A DNA stretch of 64,000 bases, taken from assembly GCA_965249685.1 (NCBI GenBank), contig CBDFMN010000003.1:2604001-2668000 (forward strand), given 5' to 3'. The DNA is from RH-AL1 sp965249685 (GTDB lineage: Bacteria; Pseudomonadota; Alphaproteobacteria; Rhizobiales; Beijerinckiaceae). Within the stretch, counting starts at the first letter, position 1. Every line of letters starts with the position of its first letter. The translations under genes and the position numbers were made by a program. The notes beneath the pieces are model-generated. The model did not search any database, had not been told where the DNA came from, and saw only the letters and a program-made list of their open reading frames with translations. Below, piece by piece: positions 34,115 to 45,226 of this stretch.

Positions 34115-34939
34115 CTAGGCGGCGGCGCGCAGGGCCCGCTCGCGCCGGATCACTTCCGAGGCGAGCCGCAGGTAGGCTTGGCTGCCGGTGCATTTGAGGT
34201 CGTAGAGCAACGCCGGCTTGCCGTGCGAGGGCGCTTCGGAGATACGCACATTGCGCGGAATGACGGTGTCGTAGACTTTCGCGCCAAGGAAACCACGCAC
34301 GTCGGCCACCACCTGATTGGCGAGGTTGTTGCGCGGATCGAACATCGTCAGCACGACGCCGTGGATCTCCAGCTCCGGGTTGAGCGCCGAGCGCACCTGG
34401 TCGACCGTGGCGAGGAGTTGGGTCAACCCTTCGAGCGCGAAGAACTCGCATTGCAGCGGCACGACGACGGCATGCGAGGCCGCGAGGGCGTTGATCGTCA
34501 GCAGGTTGAGCGAGGGCGGGCAGTCGATCAGCACGTAGGTGAACGCCTGCTCCTTGGGCAGGCTCGCCTGCAGGACGTCGAACTCGCGCACCGCCTCGCG
34601 CAGCTTGTAGGCACGATCCTTCTCGGCCGCGATCTCCAGCTCGACGCCGAGCAGGTCGAGCGTGGAGGGGGCGAGGGCGAGGTTGGGGATCGCGGTCGGG
34701 GTTACCGCATCCTTCAGCGAGGCCTCGCCGACCATGACGTTATAGGTGGACGTCGAACGATTCTTGCGATCCAGGCCGAGGCCGGTCGAGGCGTTGCCCT
34801 GCGGGTCGAGGTCGATGATGAGCACCCGCTCGCCGATCGCCGCCAGGGCGGTGCCGAGGTTGATGGCCGTCGTCGTCTTGCCCACGCCACCTTTCTGGTT
34901 GGCGAGGACGAGGACACGCATGGCTGTGGCAAGCGTCAC
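34115..34939 (-). CDS. parA: Chromosome-partitioning ATPase ParA
   Basis: Walker-type ATPase that moves ParB-parS complexes over the nucleoid. Deviant Walker A is ANQKGGVGKTTTAINLG with the signature Lys, Walker B IDLDPQGNAST, and later VPLQCEFFALEGLTQL, LTMFDPRNNLANQV. 274 residues from the GTG at 34939, which has CGGAG eight bases upstream; an ATG 18 bases inside is the alternative start. The start lies directly after the rsmG stop, so rsmG-parA-parB read as one unit, as usual near alphaproteobacterial origins. Confidence 0.97.
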   Translation of the reverse strand: MTLATAMRVLVLANQKGGVGKTTTAINLGTALAAIGERVLIIDLDPQGNASTGLGLDRKNRSTSTYNVMVGEASLKDAVTPTAIPNLALAPSTLDLLGVELEIAAEKDRAYKLREAVREFDVLQASLPKEQAFTYVLIDCPPSLNLLTINALAASHAVVVPLQCEFFALEGLTQLLATVDQVRSALNPELEIHGVVLTMFDPRNNLANQVVADVRGFLGAKVYDTVIPRNVRISEAPSHGKPALLYDLKCTGSQAYLRLASEVIRRERALRAAA

Positions 34940-34940
34940 G

Positions 34941-35579
34941 CTACAACTCCGGGGGCGGCAGAACGGCCGTGACGAGGATGAGGCGCGCGGTCGCCTGCGT
35001 CCGGCTTGGCCGGGACGTGACACGGAACCTAGGGTCCCGCGCCGCCTCGGTCAATTCGGCTTCCGCCGCTTGTCCCTTGGGAAATACGCCCGTCGCCCCG
35101 CGAAGGATGTATTTTTCGCTGTAGGCGAGGAGGGCGGGCAAGGGTGCCAGGGCGCGGGCACTCACGGCGTCGACAGGATCGTCGAACCACGTCGAAAATT
35201 GCTCGATCCGCTCGGCATGGACGATGGCGGGCGCGCCTGTTTCACGTGAAACAGTGCGGAGGAACGCAGCCTTGCGCTTGTCGCTCTCCACGAGGTGGAC
35301 GACCGCTCCCGGCAGCTCGGCCAGCACGATCGCGGTGACGAGGCCGGGGAACCCGCCGCCCGACCCGAAGTCGAGCCATCGCAGCGCCTGTGGTACCGCG
35401 GCCTGGACCTGACGGGAGTCGCCAATGTGGCGGGACCAGAGTTCGGGCAAGGTCGACGGCGCGACCAGGTTGATGGTCGGTTGCCATCGCCGCAGCAAGT
35501 CGGCGTAGAGGTGCAGCCGACGCCGGCCCTCAGGTGACAGGTCCGCGACACCCGCGACGTCCGGGGCGGCGATGGCCAT
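34941..35579 (-). CDS. rsmG: 16S rRNA (guanine-N7) methyltransferase RsmG
   Basis: AdoMet enzyme methylating G527 of 16S rRNA. The 212-residue protein has the SAM-binding RWLDFGSGGGFPGLVTAI and a C-terminal basic region. Its coding sequence contains the 16-base parS palindrome at 35238-35253, which is read as the codons for TVSRETG; the same VSRET peptide is known in other RsmG proteins that carry parS. Immediately upstream of parA and downstream of mnmG in a cotranscribed block. Confidence 0.95.
   Translation of the reverse strand: MAIAAPDVAGVADLSPEGRRRLHLYADLLRRWQPTINLVAPSTLPELWSRHIGDSRQVQAAVPQALRWLDFGSGGGFPGLVTAIVLAELPGAVVHLVESDKRKAAFLRTVSRETGAPAIVHAERIEQFSTWFDDPVDAVSARALAPLPALLAYSEKYILRGATGVFPKGQAAEAELTEAARDPRFRVTSRPSRTQATARLILVTAVLPPPEL
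35238..35253. other. parS centromere-like site 1 (inside rsmG)
   Basis: Perfect 16-bp TGTTTCACGTGAAACA, identical to the ParB-binding consensus; the palindrome extends one further base on each side. It lies in the rsmG reading frame and encodes conserved residues, so sequence is under double constraint. Confidence 0.95.
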
Positions 35580-35585
35580 CCGGGA

Positions 35586-37457
<1,872 letters not shown>

Positions 37458-37520
37458 AGCCTACCTAAGGAAAGAGCGGCTCAGCGGCCTCTTCGTCCGC
37501 CTAGCCTGTAGCATGCAAGC

Positions 37521-37536
37521 TGTTTCACGTGAAACA
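37521..37536. other. parS centromere-like site 2 (mnmG-mnmE intergenic)
   Basis: A second exact copy of TGTTTCACGTGAAACA, here in the short gap between the mnmE stop and the mnmG start. With site 1 it fixes the position of the origin-proximal centromere about 12.5-15 kb from the candidate oriC. Confidence 0.95.
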
Positions 37537-37542
37537 GGCGTG

Positions 37543-38853
37543 CTACTTGCCGATGCAGAACCGGGAAAAGATGTTCCCCAAGATGTCCTCGACACCGACG
37601 GTGCCGATGAGGCGATCGAGCGCGAGCCGAGCACTGCGCAGGTGCTCCGCCGCGATCTCGACGGGCGGAAGCGGTGCAACGGTAAGCGGAGCCAAGGCGT
37701 GCTCGGCCGCAGCGAACGCCTCGCGGTGCCGCGCTCGGGCGAGAAGGCCCGCCGCGCCGACCTGCGCGATGCCCCTGGTATAGTCGGTCAACCGGTCCAC
37801 GAGGGCCGCGAGGTTCTCGCCGGTTTGCACACTCAGGTAAAAGCCCCCGGGCAGCCGCGCGTCGAGCGCGACGTGGTCCGCCTTCGCGACGATCGGCCAG
37901 ACGGTCTCGCCCATCGCATCGGCGGGTCCCAGCCCGTCCTCGCTCAGCCACAGCACGAGGTCGGCGGCCCCGGCACGGCGTCGCGCGCGATCGATACCGA
38001 TCCGCTCGACGGGATCGCGGCCCTCGTGCAACCCGGCGGTATCGACGAGGGTCACGGGACAGCCTTCCAGGTCGAGGTGAACCTCGATGAGGTCGCGCGT
38101 CGTTCCTACGAGCGGCGAGACGATCGCCGCCTCGCGCCGGGCGAGGGCGTTGAACAGCGTCGATTTCCCCGCGTTGGGCGGCCCGGCGATGACCACCTGC
38201 ACGCCGTCGCGCACGCGTTCTGCGGCCGCGGCCTGACCGAGTTCGTGACGCAGCCCTTTGAGAACCGGGCGGAGCAGGGTCGCGAGCGTCGCCGGCAACG
38301 CGCCGGCCAGATCGACATCCTCCGCGAAGTCGATGGCCGTCTCGACTTCGGCCGACGCCTGGACGAGGGCCGCGCGCCAGGGCTGCACAGCCTCATGCAT
38401 CGCACCCGACATCTGCCGCTGCGCCTGCCGGCGCTGCCATTGCGTCTCCGCGTCGATAAGGTCGGCCAGCCCCTCCGCCTGCGCGAGATCGAGCTTGCCG
38501 TTGAGGAAGGCACGCCGGGCAAACTCCCCGGGCTCCGCCTGACGAAGGTTGGGCAGGTCGCCGAGCACGGCCAGCACGGCGGCGAGGATGGCGCGGCTCC
38601 CATGCAGGTGGAACTCCGCGCAGTCTTCGCCGGTCTCGCTCTTCGGTCCTTGGAAAAAGAGAAGAAGGCAACGGTCCAGGATCTCGTGGGTCGAGGGGTG
38701 GCGCAAGGTCACGAGCTCGGCGTGGCGCGGTTCGGGCACGCGCCCCGCAAGCAGCCGCACGACGGCGCGCGCGTCAGGCCCGGAAAGGCGGATGACCGCA
38801 ATGGCAGCGCGGCCAGCCGGGGTGGCGGCGGCGTAGATGGTGGTGGCTCGCAT
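37543..38853 (-). CDS. mnmE: tRNA modification GTPase MnmE
   Basis: 436 residues. The N-terminal folate-binding domain (IYAAATPAGRAAIAVIRLSGP) is followed by helical regions and an embedded G domain with GPPNAGKSTLFNAL (P-loop), GTTRDLIE, DTAGL and an SD-type base motif; the protein ends in the conserved FCIGK, whose Cys is needed for activity. It works with MnmG. First gene of the minus-strand block mnmE-mnmG-rsmG-parA-parB; the start codon is ATG with a divergent YyaL-like gene beginning about 95 bases away. Confidence 0.97.
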   Translation of the reverse strand: MRATTIYAAATPAGRAAIAVIRLSGPDARAVVRLLAGRVPEPRHAELVTLRHPSTHEILDRCLLLFFQGPKSETGEDCAEFHLHGSRAILAAVLAVLGDLPNLRQAEPGEFARRAFLNGKLDLAQAEGLADLIDAETQWQRRQAQRQMSGAMHEAVQPWRAALVQASAEVETAIDFAEDVDLAGALPATLATLLRPVLKGLRHELGQAAAAERVRDGVQVVIAGPPNAGKSTLFNALARREAAIVSPLVGTTRDLIEVHLDLEGCPVTLVDTAGLHEGRDPVERIGIDRARRRAGAADLVLWLSEDGLGPADAMGETVWPIVAKADHVALDARLPGGFYLSVQTGENLAALVDRLTDYTRGIAQVGAAGLLARARHREAFAAAEHALAPLTVAPLPPVEIAAEHLRSARLALDRLIGTVGVEDILGNIFSRFCIGK

Positions 38854-38947
38854 GGTCCTGCTCGCGTGTCGCTCCGGCCTGGTCCGGTCCTGGTCGCCCC
38901 CACCTCATCCATGTATGACGGGAACGGCGCCAGCCCCAAGGATAAAG

Positions 38948-40996
38948 ATGACGAACCAGCTCAAAAGCGCAGCCAGCCCCTACCTGCTGCAGCATGCCGC
39001 CAACCCCGTGCACTGGCGGCAGTGGACGCCGGAGGCGCTGGTGGAAGCCGAGCGGGCGAACAAACCCATCCTGCTGTCGATCGGCTATGCGGCCTGCCAT
39101 TGGTGCCACGTCATGGCGCACGAGAGCTTCGAGGACGTCGAAACGGCCGGGGTGATGAACGCGCTGTTCGTCAACATCAAGGTCGACCGCGAGGAGCGGC
39201 CGGACATCGACCACATCTACATGGCGGCGCTGCACGCGTTCGGCGAGCGCGGCGGATGGCCGCTTACCATGTTCCTGACGCCCAAGGGGGAGCCGTTCTG
39301 GGGCGGCACCTATTTTCCCAAGGTGGCGCGTTACGGCCAGCCGGCCTTCACGAGCGTGTTGCGCGGCGCGGCGCAGGCCTACGCGGCCAAACCCGGCGAC
39401 ATCGCGAAGAACACGCAGGCCGTGCTCGCCCACCTTGCCCGCGCCACACCCGGCGAGGCGGCGGCCTTGACATCGGCCGAAATGGACCGCGTGGCCGCGC
39501 AGCTCGCGCCGCATCTGGACGCGGTGCATGGCGGCATGGGCGGCGCACCGAAATTCCCCAATCCGTCCATCCTCGAGTTCCTCTGGCGCGCCGCTAGGCG
39601 CACCGGCGAGGCCACCTACCGCGACCTCGTCCTTCGCGCGCTCGAGCGGATGAGCCAGGGAGGCCTCTACGATCACCTTGGCGGCGGTTTCGCGCGCTAT
39701 TCGACCGACGAGCGTTGGCTAGCGCCCCATTTCGAGAAGATGCTCTATGACAACGCGCAGCTCCTCGAACTGCTGGCCGTTGTGGCCTCGGTCACCGGCG
39801 ACGCCCTGTTCCGCGAGCGGGCGGAAGAGACGGTCGGCTGGCTCATGCGCGAGATGACGACGGCGGACGGCGCGTTCTGCGCCAGCCTCGACGCCGACAG
39901 CGAGGGAGTCGAGGGCAAGTTCTACGTCTGGACCGCCGATGAAGTCGCAGGGGTGCTCGGGCCGGACGAGGCAGCGCTGTTCGCACGCGCCTACGATGTG
40001 ACGGCGCAGGGGAACTGGGCCGAGGAACCGCACGGGCCACGCGTCGTCATCCTCAACCGGCTCGAAACGGCTCCGCTCGACGCACGGGAGGAGGCCCGCC
40101 TGCCGGCCTTGCGGCAGCGCCTGCTGGCGCAACGCGCCACGCGGGTGCGCCCCGGCCTCGACGACAAGGTGCTGGCGGACTGGAACGGCCTGATGATCGC
40201 CGCCCTGGTGCGCGCCGGTACCGCTCTTGGGCGGTCGGACTGGCTGGCCACGGCCGCCCGCGCCTATGCGGCGGTGGTCGACACCATGACCTATAGAGAT
40301 GCGAACGGGGCCTCGCGTCTCGCCCACAGCCGGCGCGGCGCGGCACTGGTGAAGCCGGCGCTGGCGCTCGACTATGCTGCGATGGCCCGGGCCGCCCTGG
40401 CGCTGCACGAAGCGCGCGCCATGCTCGAAGGCGCAGCGCCGGACTACCTCCGTGACGCCGAAGGCTTTATCAAGACGCTCGACCGCCTGCATCGCGATCC
40501 CGCCTCCGGGCAGCTCTGCATGGCGGCGCACGATGCGAACGACGTGATCCTGCGGCTGAAGCCGACCGCCGACGACGCGATCCCCAACGCCCATTCGGTG
40601 GCGCTCGACGCCCTCGTGCGCCTGGCCGCCCTCAGCGGCGACGCTCTCTGGCTCGAGGCGGCGGACCAGCTCTTCGCGGCGGTGGGAGGCGCCGTCCGCA
40701 AGCAGCCGATCGGCCACCTCGGCATTCTCAACGCGCTCGACACGCGGCTGCGCGGGGCGACGGTGGTAACGGCCGGCGATGGTCGGCGCCCACTCACGCA
40801 AGCGGCGCTTGCCACACCCTACCTCCTCCGTAGCGTCGTCGATCTTCACGACGCGGAGGCGTTGCCGCACGACCATCCCGCGCACGCGCAACTGGCAGCG
40901 GCGGGCTCCGGCGCCGCCTTCGTTTGCGTCGCCGGAGCCTGCTCCCTGCCGGTGCGCGACGCGACCACCTTGCGGGAGAGCCTGGCCGCGCTGTAA
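38948..40996 (+). CDS. Thioredoxin-domain protein YyaL (DUF255)
   Basis: A 682-residue cytoplasmic protein. Residues ~1-165 form a thioredoxin-like DUF255 domain with the redox-type WCHVMA segment in AACHWCHVMAHESFED and DREERPDIDHIYM; the rest folds as a six-hairpin glycosidase-like toroid, with AGE/N-acylglucosamine-epimerase-like repeats (GGLYDHLGGGFARYSTDERW). The family (spermatogenesis-associated 20/YyaL) has no established activity; the CxxC is replaced by CHWC as usual. AAGGA upstream of the ATG at 38948 sets the start. Divergent from mnmE. Confidence 0.85.
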   Translation: MTNQLKSAASPYLLQHAANPVHWRQWTPEALVEAERANKPILLSIGYAACHWCHVMAHESFEDVETAGVMNALFVNIKVDREERPDIDHIYMAALHAFGERGGWPLTMFLTPKGEPFWGGTYFPKVARYGQPAFTSVLRGAAQAYAAKPGDIAKNTQAVLAHLARATPGEAAALTSAEMDRVAAQLAPHLDAVHGGMGGAPKFPNPSILEFLWRAARRTGEATYRDLVLRALERMSQGGLYDHLGGGFARYSTDERWLAPHFEKMLYDNAQLLELLAVVASVTGDALFRERAEETVGWLMREMTTADGAFCASLDADSEGVEGKFYVWTADEVAGVLGPDEAALFARAYDVTAQGNWAEEPHGPRVVILNRLETAPLDAREEARLPALRQRLLAQRATRVRPGLDDKVLADWNGLMIAALVRAGTALGRSDWLATAARAYAAVVDTMTYRDANGASRLAHSRRGAALVKPALALDYAAMARAALALHEARAMLEGAAPDYLRDAEGFIKTLDRLHRDPASGQLCMAAHDANDVILRLKPTADDAIPNAHSVALDALVRLAALSGDALWLEAADQLFAAVGGAVRKQPIGHLGILNALDTRLRGATVVTAGDGRRPLTQAALATPYLLRSVVDLHDAEALPHDHPAHAQLAAAGSGAAFVCVAGACSLPVRDATTLRESLAAL

Positions 40997-41004
40997 GGCG
41001 CGCG

Positions 41005-41038
41005 TCAAAAAGCCGGCCGCGGAAGTCCGGGCCGGCTC
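41005..41038 (-). terminator. Rho-independent terminator after rpmB
   Basis: Minus-strand stem AGCCGGCC/GGCCGGCT closes an 11-base loop and is followed by TTTTTGA, ending about 20 bases after the rpmB stop. Confidence 0.75.
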
Positions 41039-41056
41039 ATCCAACGCGCAAGAGCG

Positions 41057-41356
41057 TCACGCCGCGGGAGCGGCCGCCGCGTGCTTCTTGGCGATTTCGC
41101 GCTTGACCGCCCGCATGGACGGCGAAAGCTTCGTGTCGTCCGCCTTGACGAGGAAGGCGTCGAGACCGCCGCGGTGCTCGACCGAGCGCAACGAGGCGGC
41201 GGCGATCCGCACACGGATCGAGCGCTCCAGCGCATCGGAGGTCAACGTGACATTGCACAGGTTCGGCAGGAAGCGCGTGCGGGTCTTGTGATTGGAATGG
41301 CTGACCACATTGCCGGTCTGCACGGCCTTGCCGGTCAATTCGCAACGGCGCGACAT
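41057..41356 (-). CDS. rpmB: 50S ribosomal protein L28
   Basis: A 99-residue small ribosomal protein with the family opening MSRRCELTGKAVQTGNVVSH and NVTLTSDALERSIRVRIAAASLRSVEHRGGLDAFL. Alphaproteobacterial L28 carries this C-terminal Ala/Lys-rich extension. An ATG immediately upstream (41359) is also possible; GAGGT is better spaced for the second ATG. Followed by a Rho-independent terminator. Confidence 0.97.
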   Translation of the reverse strand: MSRRCELTGKAVQTGNVVSHSNHKTRTRFLPNLCNVTLTSDALERSIRVRIAAASLRSVEHRGGLDAFLVKADDTKLSPSMRAVKREIAKKHAAAAPAA

Positions 41357-41479
41357 CATCTACCTCGGAAAACACAGCGATCAGGAAGCAGCAGGCCATA
41401 TAGGAGGCGGTCGCGAGGGTCAAGTTCGCCGGGCGCCGGAGGTGACGCGCTCCCGCGCTTTCACGCTCTGGCGGTGCCG

Positions 41480-41962
41480 CTACTTCGCCCGATCCATCAG
41501 GTCGGCCGGCGGCGCCGCAGGCTTGGCCGGAACGGGCTCGGGCGCGTCGCTTGGCAGGACGTGCGCCTGCGCGGCGAAGCGGTCGCCGCCGATCGTGCCA
41601 TACACGCGCAAGACGCCGCCTTCCTGGTAGACGAACAGGGCTTTCAGCACGCGGCCATCGGAGCAGGGGCTCTCCGGCAGGCGCAAGAACCCTTTGTCGG
41701 GGTCCAACCGGCTGGCCTCGCACGTCGCGCCGCGTCCGAGCTTCAGCTCGACCTGCGTCCCGCCGGCAGCATCGACGAGCGTGCCTGAAAACGTCTCGTT
41801 GGTCTTGGGCAGGGCGCCGGAGAAGATATAGACCAGCGACTCGTCTCTTGCCGGGGCATCCTTGGTCGATCCCTGGCCTTCAGGCTCGGGCGGCGCGGCG
41901 AGGGCTGGCACCAGCAGGAGGGCGAGGAGACCGGTCGCCAGCCCCGCGCGTGTCAGAGCCAC
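41480..41962 (-). CDS. Secreted hypothetical protein downstream of leuD
   Basis: A 160-residue protein starting with GTG within the leuD 3' end (10-base overlap). The N-terminus VALTRAGLATGLLALLLVPALAA is a signal peptide; the mature part (~135 residues) is beta-rich with a DESLVYIFSGALPKTNETFSG opening, an LKLGRGATCEA segment with one cysteine and repeated GTLVDAAGG/YGTIGGDRF strands. It could be a periplasmic lipocalin-like or ligand-binding protein; no family was recognised. Coupling to leuD by overlap suggests one transcript. Confidence 0.65.
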   Translation of the reverse strand: MALTRAGLATGLLALLLVPALAAPPEPEGQGSTKDAPARDESLVYIFSGALPKTNETFSGTLVDAAGGTQVELKLGRGATCEASRLDPDKGFLRLPESPCSDGRVLKALFVYQEGGVLRVYGTIGGDRFAAQAHVLPSDAPEPVPAKPAAPPADLMDRAK

Positions 41963-42558
41963 GGCCGCTCCGCCGCAAGCTTGCCCTCGTAGATCTCGAC
42001 CGTGCCGCTCTTCTCGAGCGTCAGGCCGATGTCGTCCAACCCATTCAGCAGGCAATGCTTGCGGAAGGCGTCGACTTCGAAGGGCAGGGTGCCACCGTCG
42101 GGACCGCGGATCACCTGGTTCTCCAGGTCGACCGTCAGCGTCGCGTTGGCGCCGCGATCCGCATCGTCCATCAGCTTCACCAGGTTTTCGGGAGAGACGA
42201 CGATGGGCAGGATGCCGTTCTTGAAGCAATTGTTGTAGAAGATGTCGGCGAAGCTCGTCGAGATCACGCATCGAATGCCAAAATCGAGCAAAGCCCAGGG
42301 CGCATGCTCGCGCGAGGAGCCACACCCGAAATTGTCCTCCGCCACGAGGATCTGCGCGTGCCGGTAGGCCGGCTGGTTCAACACGAAATCAGGGTCCTCG
42401 GAACCGTCGTCGCGGTAGCGCATGCCGGCAAACAGCCCCTGGCCGAGGCCGGTGCGCTTGATCGTCTTGAGGTAGCGCGCCGGGATGATCTTGTCGGTGT
42501 CGATGTTGGCGATCTTGAGCGGCGCGGCGACGCCTGTGAGACTTGTGAACTTGTCCAT
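41953..42558 (-). CDS. leuD: 3-isopropylmalate dehydratase small subunit
   Basis: Small, swivelling subunit of isopropylmalate isomerase (leucine synthesis). 201 residues with the substrate-recognition opening TGVAAPLKIANIDTDKIIPARYLKT, the family signature GSSREHAPWALLDFGIRCVI and ADIFYNNCFKNGILPIV. LeuC, the large Fe-S subunit, is not in the window, so the two subunits are encoded apart here, which is common in alphaproteobacteria. The gene is read away from the smr gene and overlaps the next minus-strand gene. Confidence 0.97.
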   Translation of the reverse strand: MDKFTSLTGVAAPLKIANIDTDKIIPARYLKTIKRTGLGQGLFAGMRYRDDGSEDPDFVLNQPAYRHAQILVAEDNFGCGSSREHAPWALLDFGIRCVISTSFADIFYNNCFKNGILPIVVSPENLVKLMDDADRGANATLTVDLENQVIRGPDGGTLPFEVDAFRKHCLLNGLDDIGLTLEKSGTVEIYEGKLAAERPWL

Positions 42559-42672
42559 GCCTTGAAACGTAGCGCAGATCGGGGAGGATCAAAAGACCGT
42601 CGCGGCCTCCCGCAGTCGGGGGAAGGGCTTCTGTCCCAGATCTTGGCCGGTGCATGGTCGGGGCAGCGGGCG

Positions 42673-43257
42673 TCAGCCGAGGCCACGCGGCCGACGCAGG
42701 CGCACATAGAGTGCGCCGGACCCGCCGTGGTGGCGCGCGGCTTCCTCGAAGCCGACCACCAGGAGGCGCAACTCCGGCATGGCGAGCCACAGCGGCACGG
42801 CACGGCGCAGCACGCCGATCCCGTCCCCGAAGGTAGCGTCCCCGAGAACGCCCGGCCGACCCCCCTTGCCCGTCACGACGATGACCACCGTCGCGCCATC
42901 GCCCTGCGCGCGATGGAGGAAGGCGCGTAGAGCGCGGTACGCCTCGTCCTGCCGCAGGCCGTGCAAGTCGATCGCCGCATCCGCCGTCATCCGGCCGCGC
43001 GACAGCTTCTGCTTCAAGCGGCGCTCGAGCGGCGCGAGTGGCATGGGCGGCGGCGAGGCGCTCCGCTTGGGCGGCGGGGCCGGCACGAGACGAATTGGAG
43101 GGGCCTCGGCAAGTTTGGGCGCCGCCGCCCGCACGCGGTCCGGCAGGCGGCTCTCGGGCCGGCGCTGGACGCGCTCCGCCACCGTGAGCCACAGGTCGAT
43201 CTCCTCCTCGCTCAAGCGTCGCAGGCGCCGGATCGGAGGTCCCGGAGGCTTCGTCAC
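42673..43257 (-). CDS. Smr-domain protein
   Basis: A 194-residue protein. The N-terminal ~90 residues are basic and proline-rich (PPPKRSASPPPMPLAPLE), apparently disordered; the Smr domain follows from IDLHGLRQDEAYRALRAFL through GDGIGVLRRAVPLWL to HHGGSGALYVRLRR. Smr domains cut or nick nucleic acids (the LDxH-like IDLHG and HGGxGALYV elements are the conserved core). It starts with a GTG overlapping the mltA stop (GTGA) and is probably cotranscribed with mltA and the Tim44-domain gene. Confidence 0.9.
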   Translation of the reverse strand: MTKPPGPPIRRLRRLSEEEIDLWLTVAERVQRRPESRLPDRVRAAAPKLAEAPPIRLVPAPPPKRSASPPPMPLAPLERRLKQKLSRGRMTADAAIDLHGLRQDEAYRALRAFLHRAQGDGATVVIVVTGKGGRPGVLGDATFGDGIGVLRRAVPLWLAMPELRLLVVGFEEAARHHGGSGALYVRLRRPRGLG

Positions 43258-44366
43258 CGCTGACGCCTGGCAGCGGCTTCGCCCGCGTCGGCTTCCCTGG
43301 GCCAGAGGATGAACAGCGTGCCGGGATGGCGCAGCGCACCCGCCCGCGCGGCAGCGTCCGGACCGGAGCCGAAGAAGATATCGCCACGCGCTGGGCCGCG
43401 GATCGCCGCGCCGGTATCCTGCGCCACCATCAACCGCTGGAACGGGGTCGCAGCCTCACCTTTCCAGGGCAGCAACGCGTCGATGGCGACCGGTAGGCCG
43501 TAGGGCCACAGCGTCCGGTCCATCGCAAGCGAGCGCAAGGGCGTCAGGCTGACACCGGCCCCACCGACCGGACCAGCTTCGGGCGACAGAGTCGCGTCGA
43601 AGGCGAAGAAGATAAAGGAGCGGTTGCGCGCCATCAGCGCGGCGCCCTCCTCGCCCGGCTTCTGCCCGTGCGCGCGGATCCACGCCTTCAGTTGCGTCAG
43701 GCCCATCGCGGCGGGCGGTATGCCGAGCGTCTCGACCAGCACGCGGCCGATGGACGTGTAGGGCTGCCCGTTGCGGCCGGCATAGGCCAGGCGGCGCAAC
43801 GACCCGTCCGGGAGGTGGATCCGCGCCGAGCCCTGCACGTGGATGAAGAAGGCCTCGACGGGATCGGCGACATAGACGAGCGGCAGGGCTTGCTCACCCA
43901 GCGCACCCGCCTCGATCGCGGCCCGGTCGGGAAAAGTCGCGGTGGAGGCACCCGGCGGACGCGCGAGAAGCGGCGTGGCGAACTGCGCCGTCGGTGTCAG
44001 CGACCCTTCCACCACGGGCTCGTAATAGCCGGTGAGGAACGCGTCCGGCAGGCGGCGCGGCGTGAAATGCGTCTCGAAAAATTGCCGTGCGGTCGTTGCG
44101 TCCGCAGCGGTGCCCAGCGCGAGCGCGGCCTGGCAAGCGGCGCGGAGACCGGCGGGCGCGGGAAGGGCCGATCGCAAAGGCGCGGCGCCGGCGACGATCG
44201 AGGAGCAGGTCGCGCGGAACGTCCGCAGCGCGGCGGCATGATCGTCGGAGGCGAAGCCCGGCACCGCTTCAAAGGAAACCGGCATGCCCGGCATGTCCTG
44301 CGCGCCTCGGGCGTGCCCCATGGCCGTCAGCCAGAGCAGCGCGGCCGCGAGACGGCGCGGCCTCAA
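43254..44366 (-). CDS. mltA: Membrane-bound lytic murein transglycosylase A
   Basis: Periplasmic enzyme cleaving peptidoglycan glycan strands. The product (~370 residues from a TTG at 44366) begins with a short signal peptide (LRPRRLAAALLWLTAMGHARG) and shows the MltA catalytic DPBB domain with FLTGYYEPVVEGSL, FFIHVQGSARIHLPDGS and the C-terminal 3D domain including MVAQDTGAAIRGPARGDIFFGSGPDAAARAG with the catalytic-type Asp. No lipobox is seen, so it may be soluble in the periplasm. A TTG further upstream (44396) is an alternative start; the one chosen overlaps the preceding gene's stop by four bases. Confidence 0.92.
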   Translation of the reverse strand: MRPRRLAAALLWLTAMGHARGAQDMPGMPVSFEAVPGFASDDHAAALRTFRATCSSIVAGAAPLRSALPAPAGLRAACQAALALGTAADATTARQFFETHFTPRRLPDAFLTGYYEPVVEGSLTPTAQFATPLLARPPGASTATFPDRAAIEAGALGEQALPLVYVADPVEAFFIHVQGSARIHLPDGSLRRLAYAGRNGQPYTSIGRVLVETLGIPPAAMGLTQLKAWIRAHGQKPGEEGAALMARNRSFIFFAFDATLSPEAGPVGGAGVSLTPLRSLAMDRTLWPYGLPVAIDALLPWKGEAATPFQRLMVAQDTGAAIRGPARGDIFFGSGPDAAARAGALRHPGTLFILWPREADAGEAAARRQR

Positions 44367-45073
44367 TGGCCCGATTCGCTCGCCACCAACTTCCAATTCG
44401 GGTCGCGGGCGCCGGCGTCGCGGGCGAAGCTCCAGACGTCGTTCATATCGACGGCCTTGTCGGTGCTGCCGTCGACCAGCGTGCCGGCCTTGTCATGCGT
44501 GGCGGTCATAAGCTTCGAGAGGAAGCGGACCGTGACGCGCGCCGTACGCCCGCTCAGGCCAGCCTCCTCGATCTTGGCCTCGTCCATCGAGACGACGGTG
44601 GTGCTCACGACATCGCCGCGTTGCGCGCGCGCTTCGAGCGCCGCCGCGAAACTGTCGAACACCTCGACGGCCAGAAGCTTCTGCAAAGTCTCGCGATCGC
44701 CGGCCGCGAAGGCTGTCACCACCATCTCGTAGGCCTTCTTGGCTCCGTCGAGGAAAGGTTGGGCGGAGAAGTTCGGGTCGGCGGCCGCGATCGCGTCGAG
44801 GCCCTGCGCCACCGCCGAGCCGGGTTCGGCGACGCCGCGCCAACGCTCGCCATCGCCCGCCGACACCGCACGCGCGGGCGCCGTGCCGGGCCAACGCACG
44901 ACATTGTCGCCGCCGGCGGCCGGTGGACTGGAGGGCTGCCGCGCCCCGAACAGGCCCGACCCGGGCGGCTTTTCCGAGCCGGTGCGCGCACCAAGGACCG
45001 ACCGGAGTTTCCAGATCACGATCACCGCCACCAGGGCGAAGATGATCGTCGTAATCGAATCGAGCGAATGCAT
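44363..45073 (-). CDS. Tim44/TimA-domain inner-membrane protein
   Basis: A 236-residue protein. An N-terminal span (SITTIIFALVAVIVIWKLRSVLG) anchors it; residues ~95-235 form the Tim44-like (Bet v1-fold) domain with FLDGAKKAYEMVVTAFAAGDRETLQKLLAVEVFDSFAAAL and VRFLSKLMTATHDKAGTLVDG. Bacterial TimA homologues sit near the inner membrane and have unproven roles in assembly of envelope proteins. It begins a three-gene group with mltA and smr and shares a short upstream region with the divergent fxsA. Confidence 0.85.
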   Translation of the reverse strand: MHSLDSITTIIFALVAVIVIWKLRSVLGARTGSEKPPGSGLFGARQPSSPPAAGGDNVVRWPGTAPARAVSAGDGERWRGVAEPGSAVAQGLDAIAAADPNFSAQPFLDGAKKAYEMVVTAFAAGDRETLQKLLAVEVFDSFAAALEARAQRGDVVSTTVVSMDEAKIEEAGLSGRTARVTVRFLSKLMTATHDKAGTLVDGSTDKAVDMNDVWSFARDAGARDPNWKLVASESGH

Positions 45074-45226
45074 GGGAGCAGGGCACCATGGATTGAGGGC
45101 GCGGCGCGGCACATTGCAAACGGCGCGCGACCGATCATGTATTCATGTGGGTGGCACTGGGCCTAACGTCCAGAAGCCACCGGCGGCGGCGTGATCGTAC
45201 GCTGGGGCCGAGGAAGCGTCAAAACC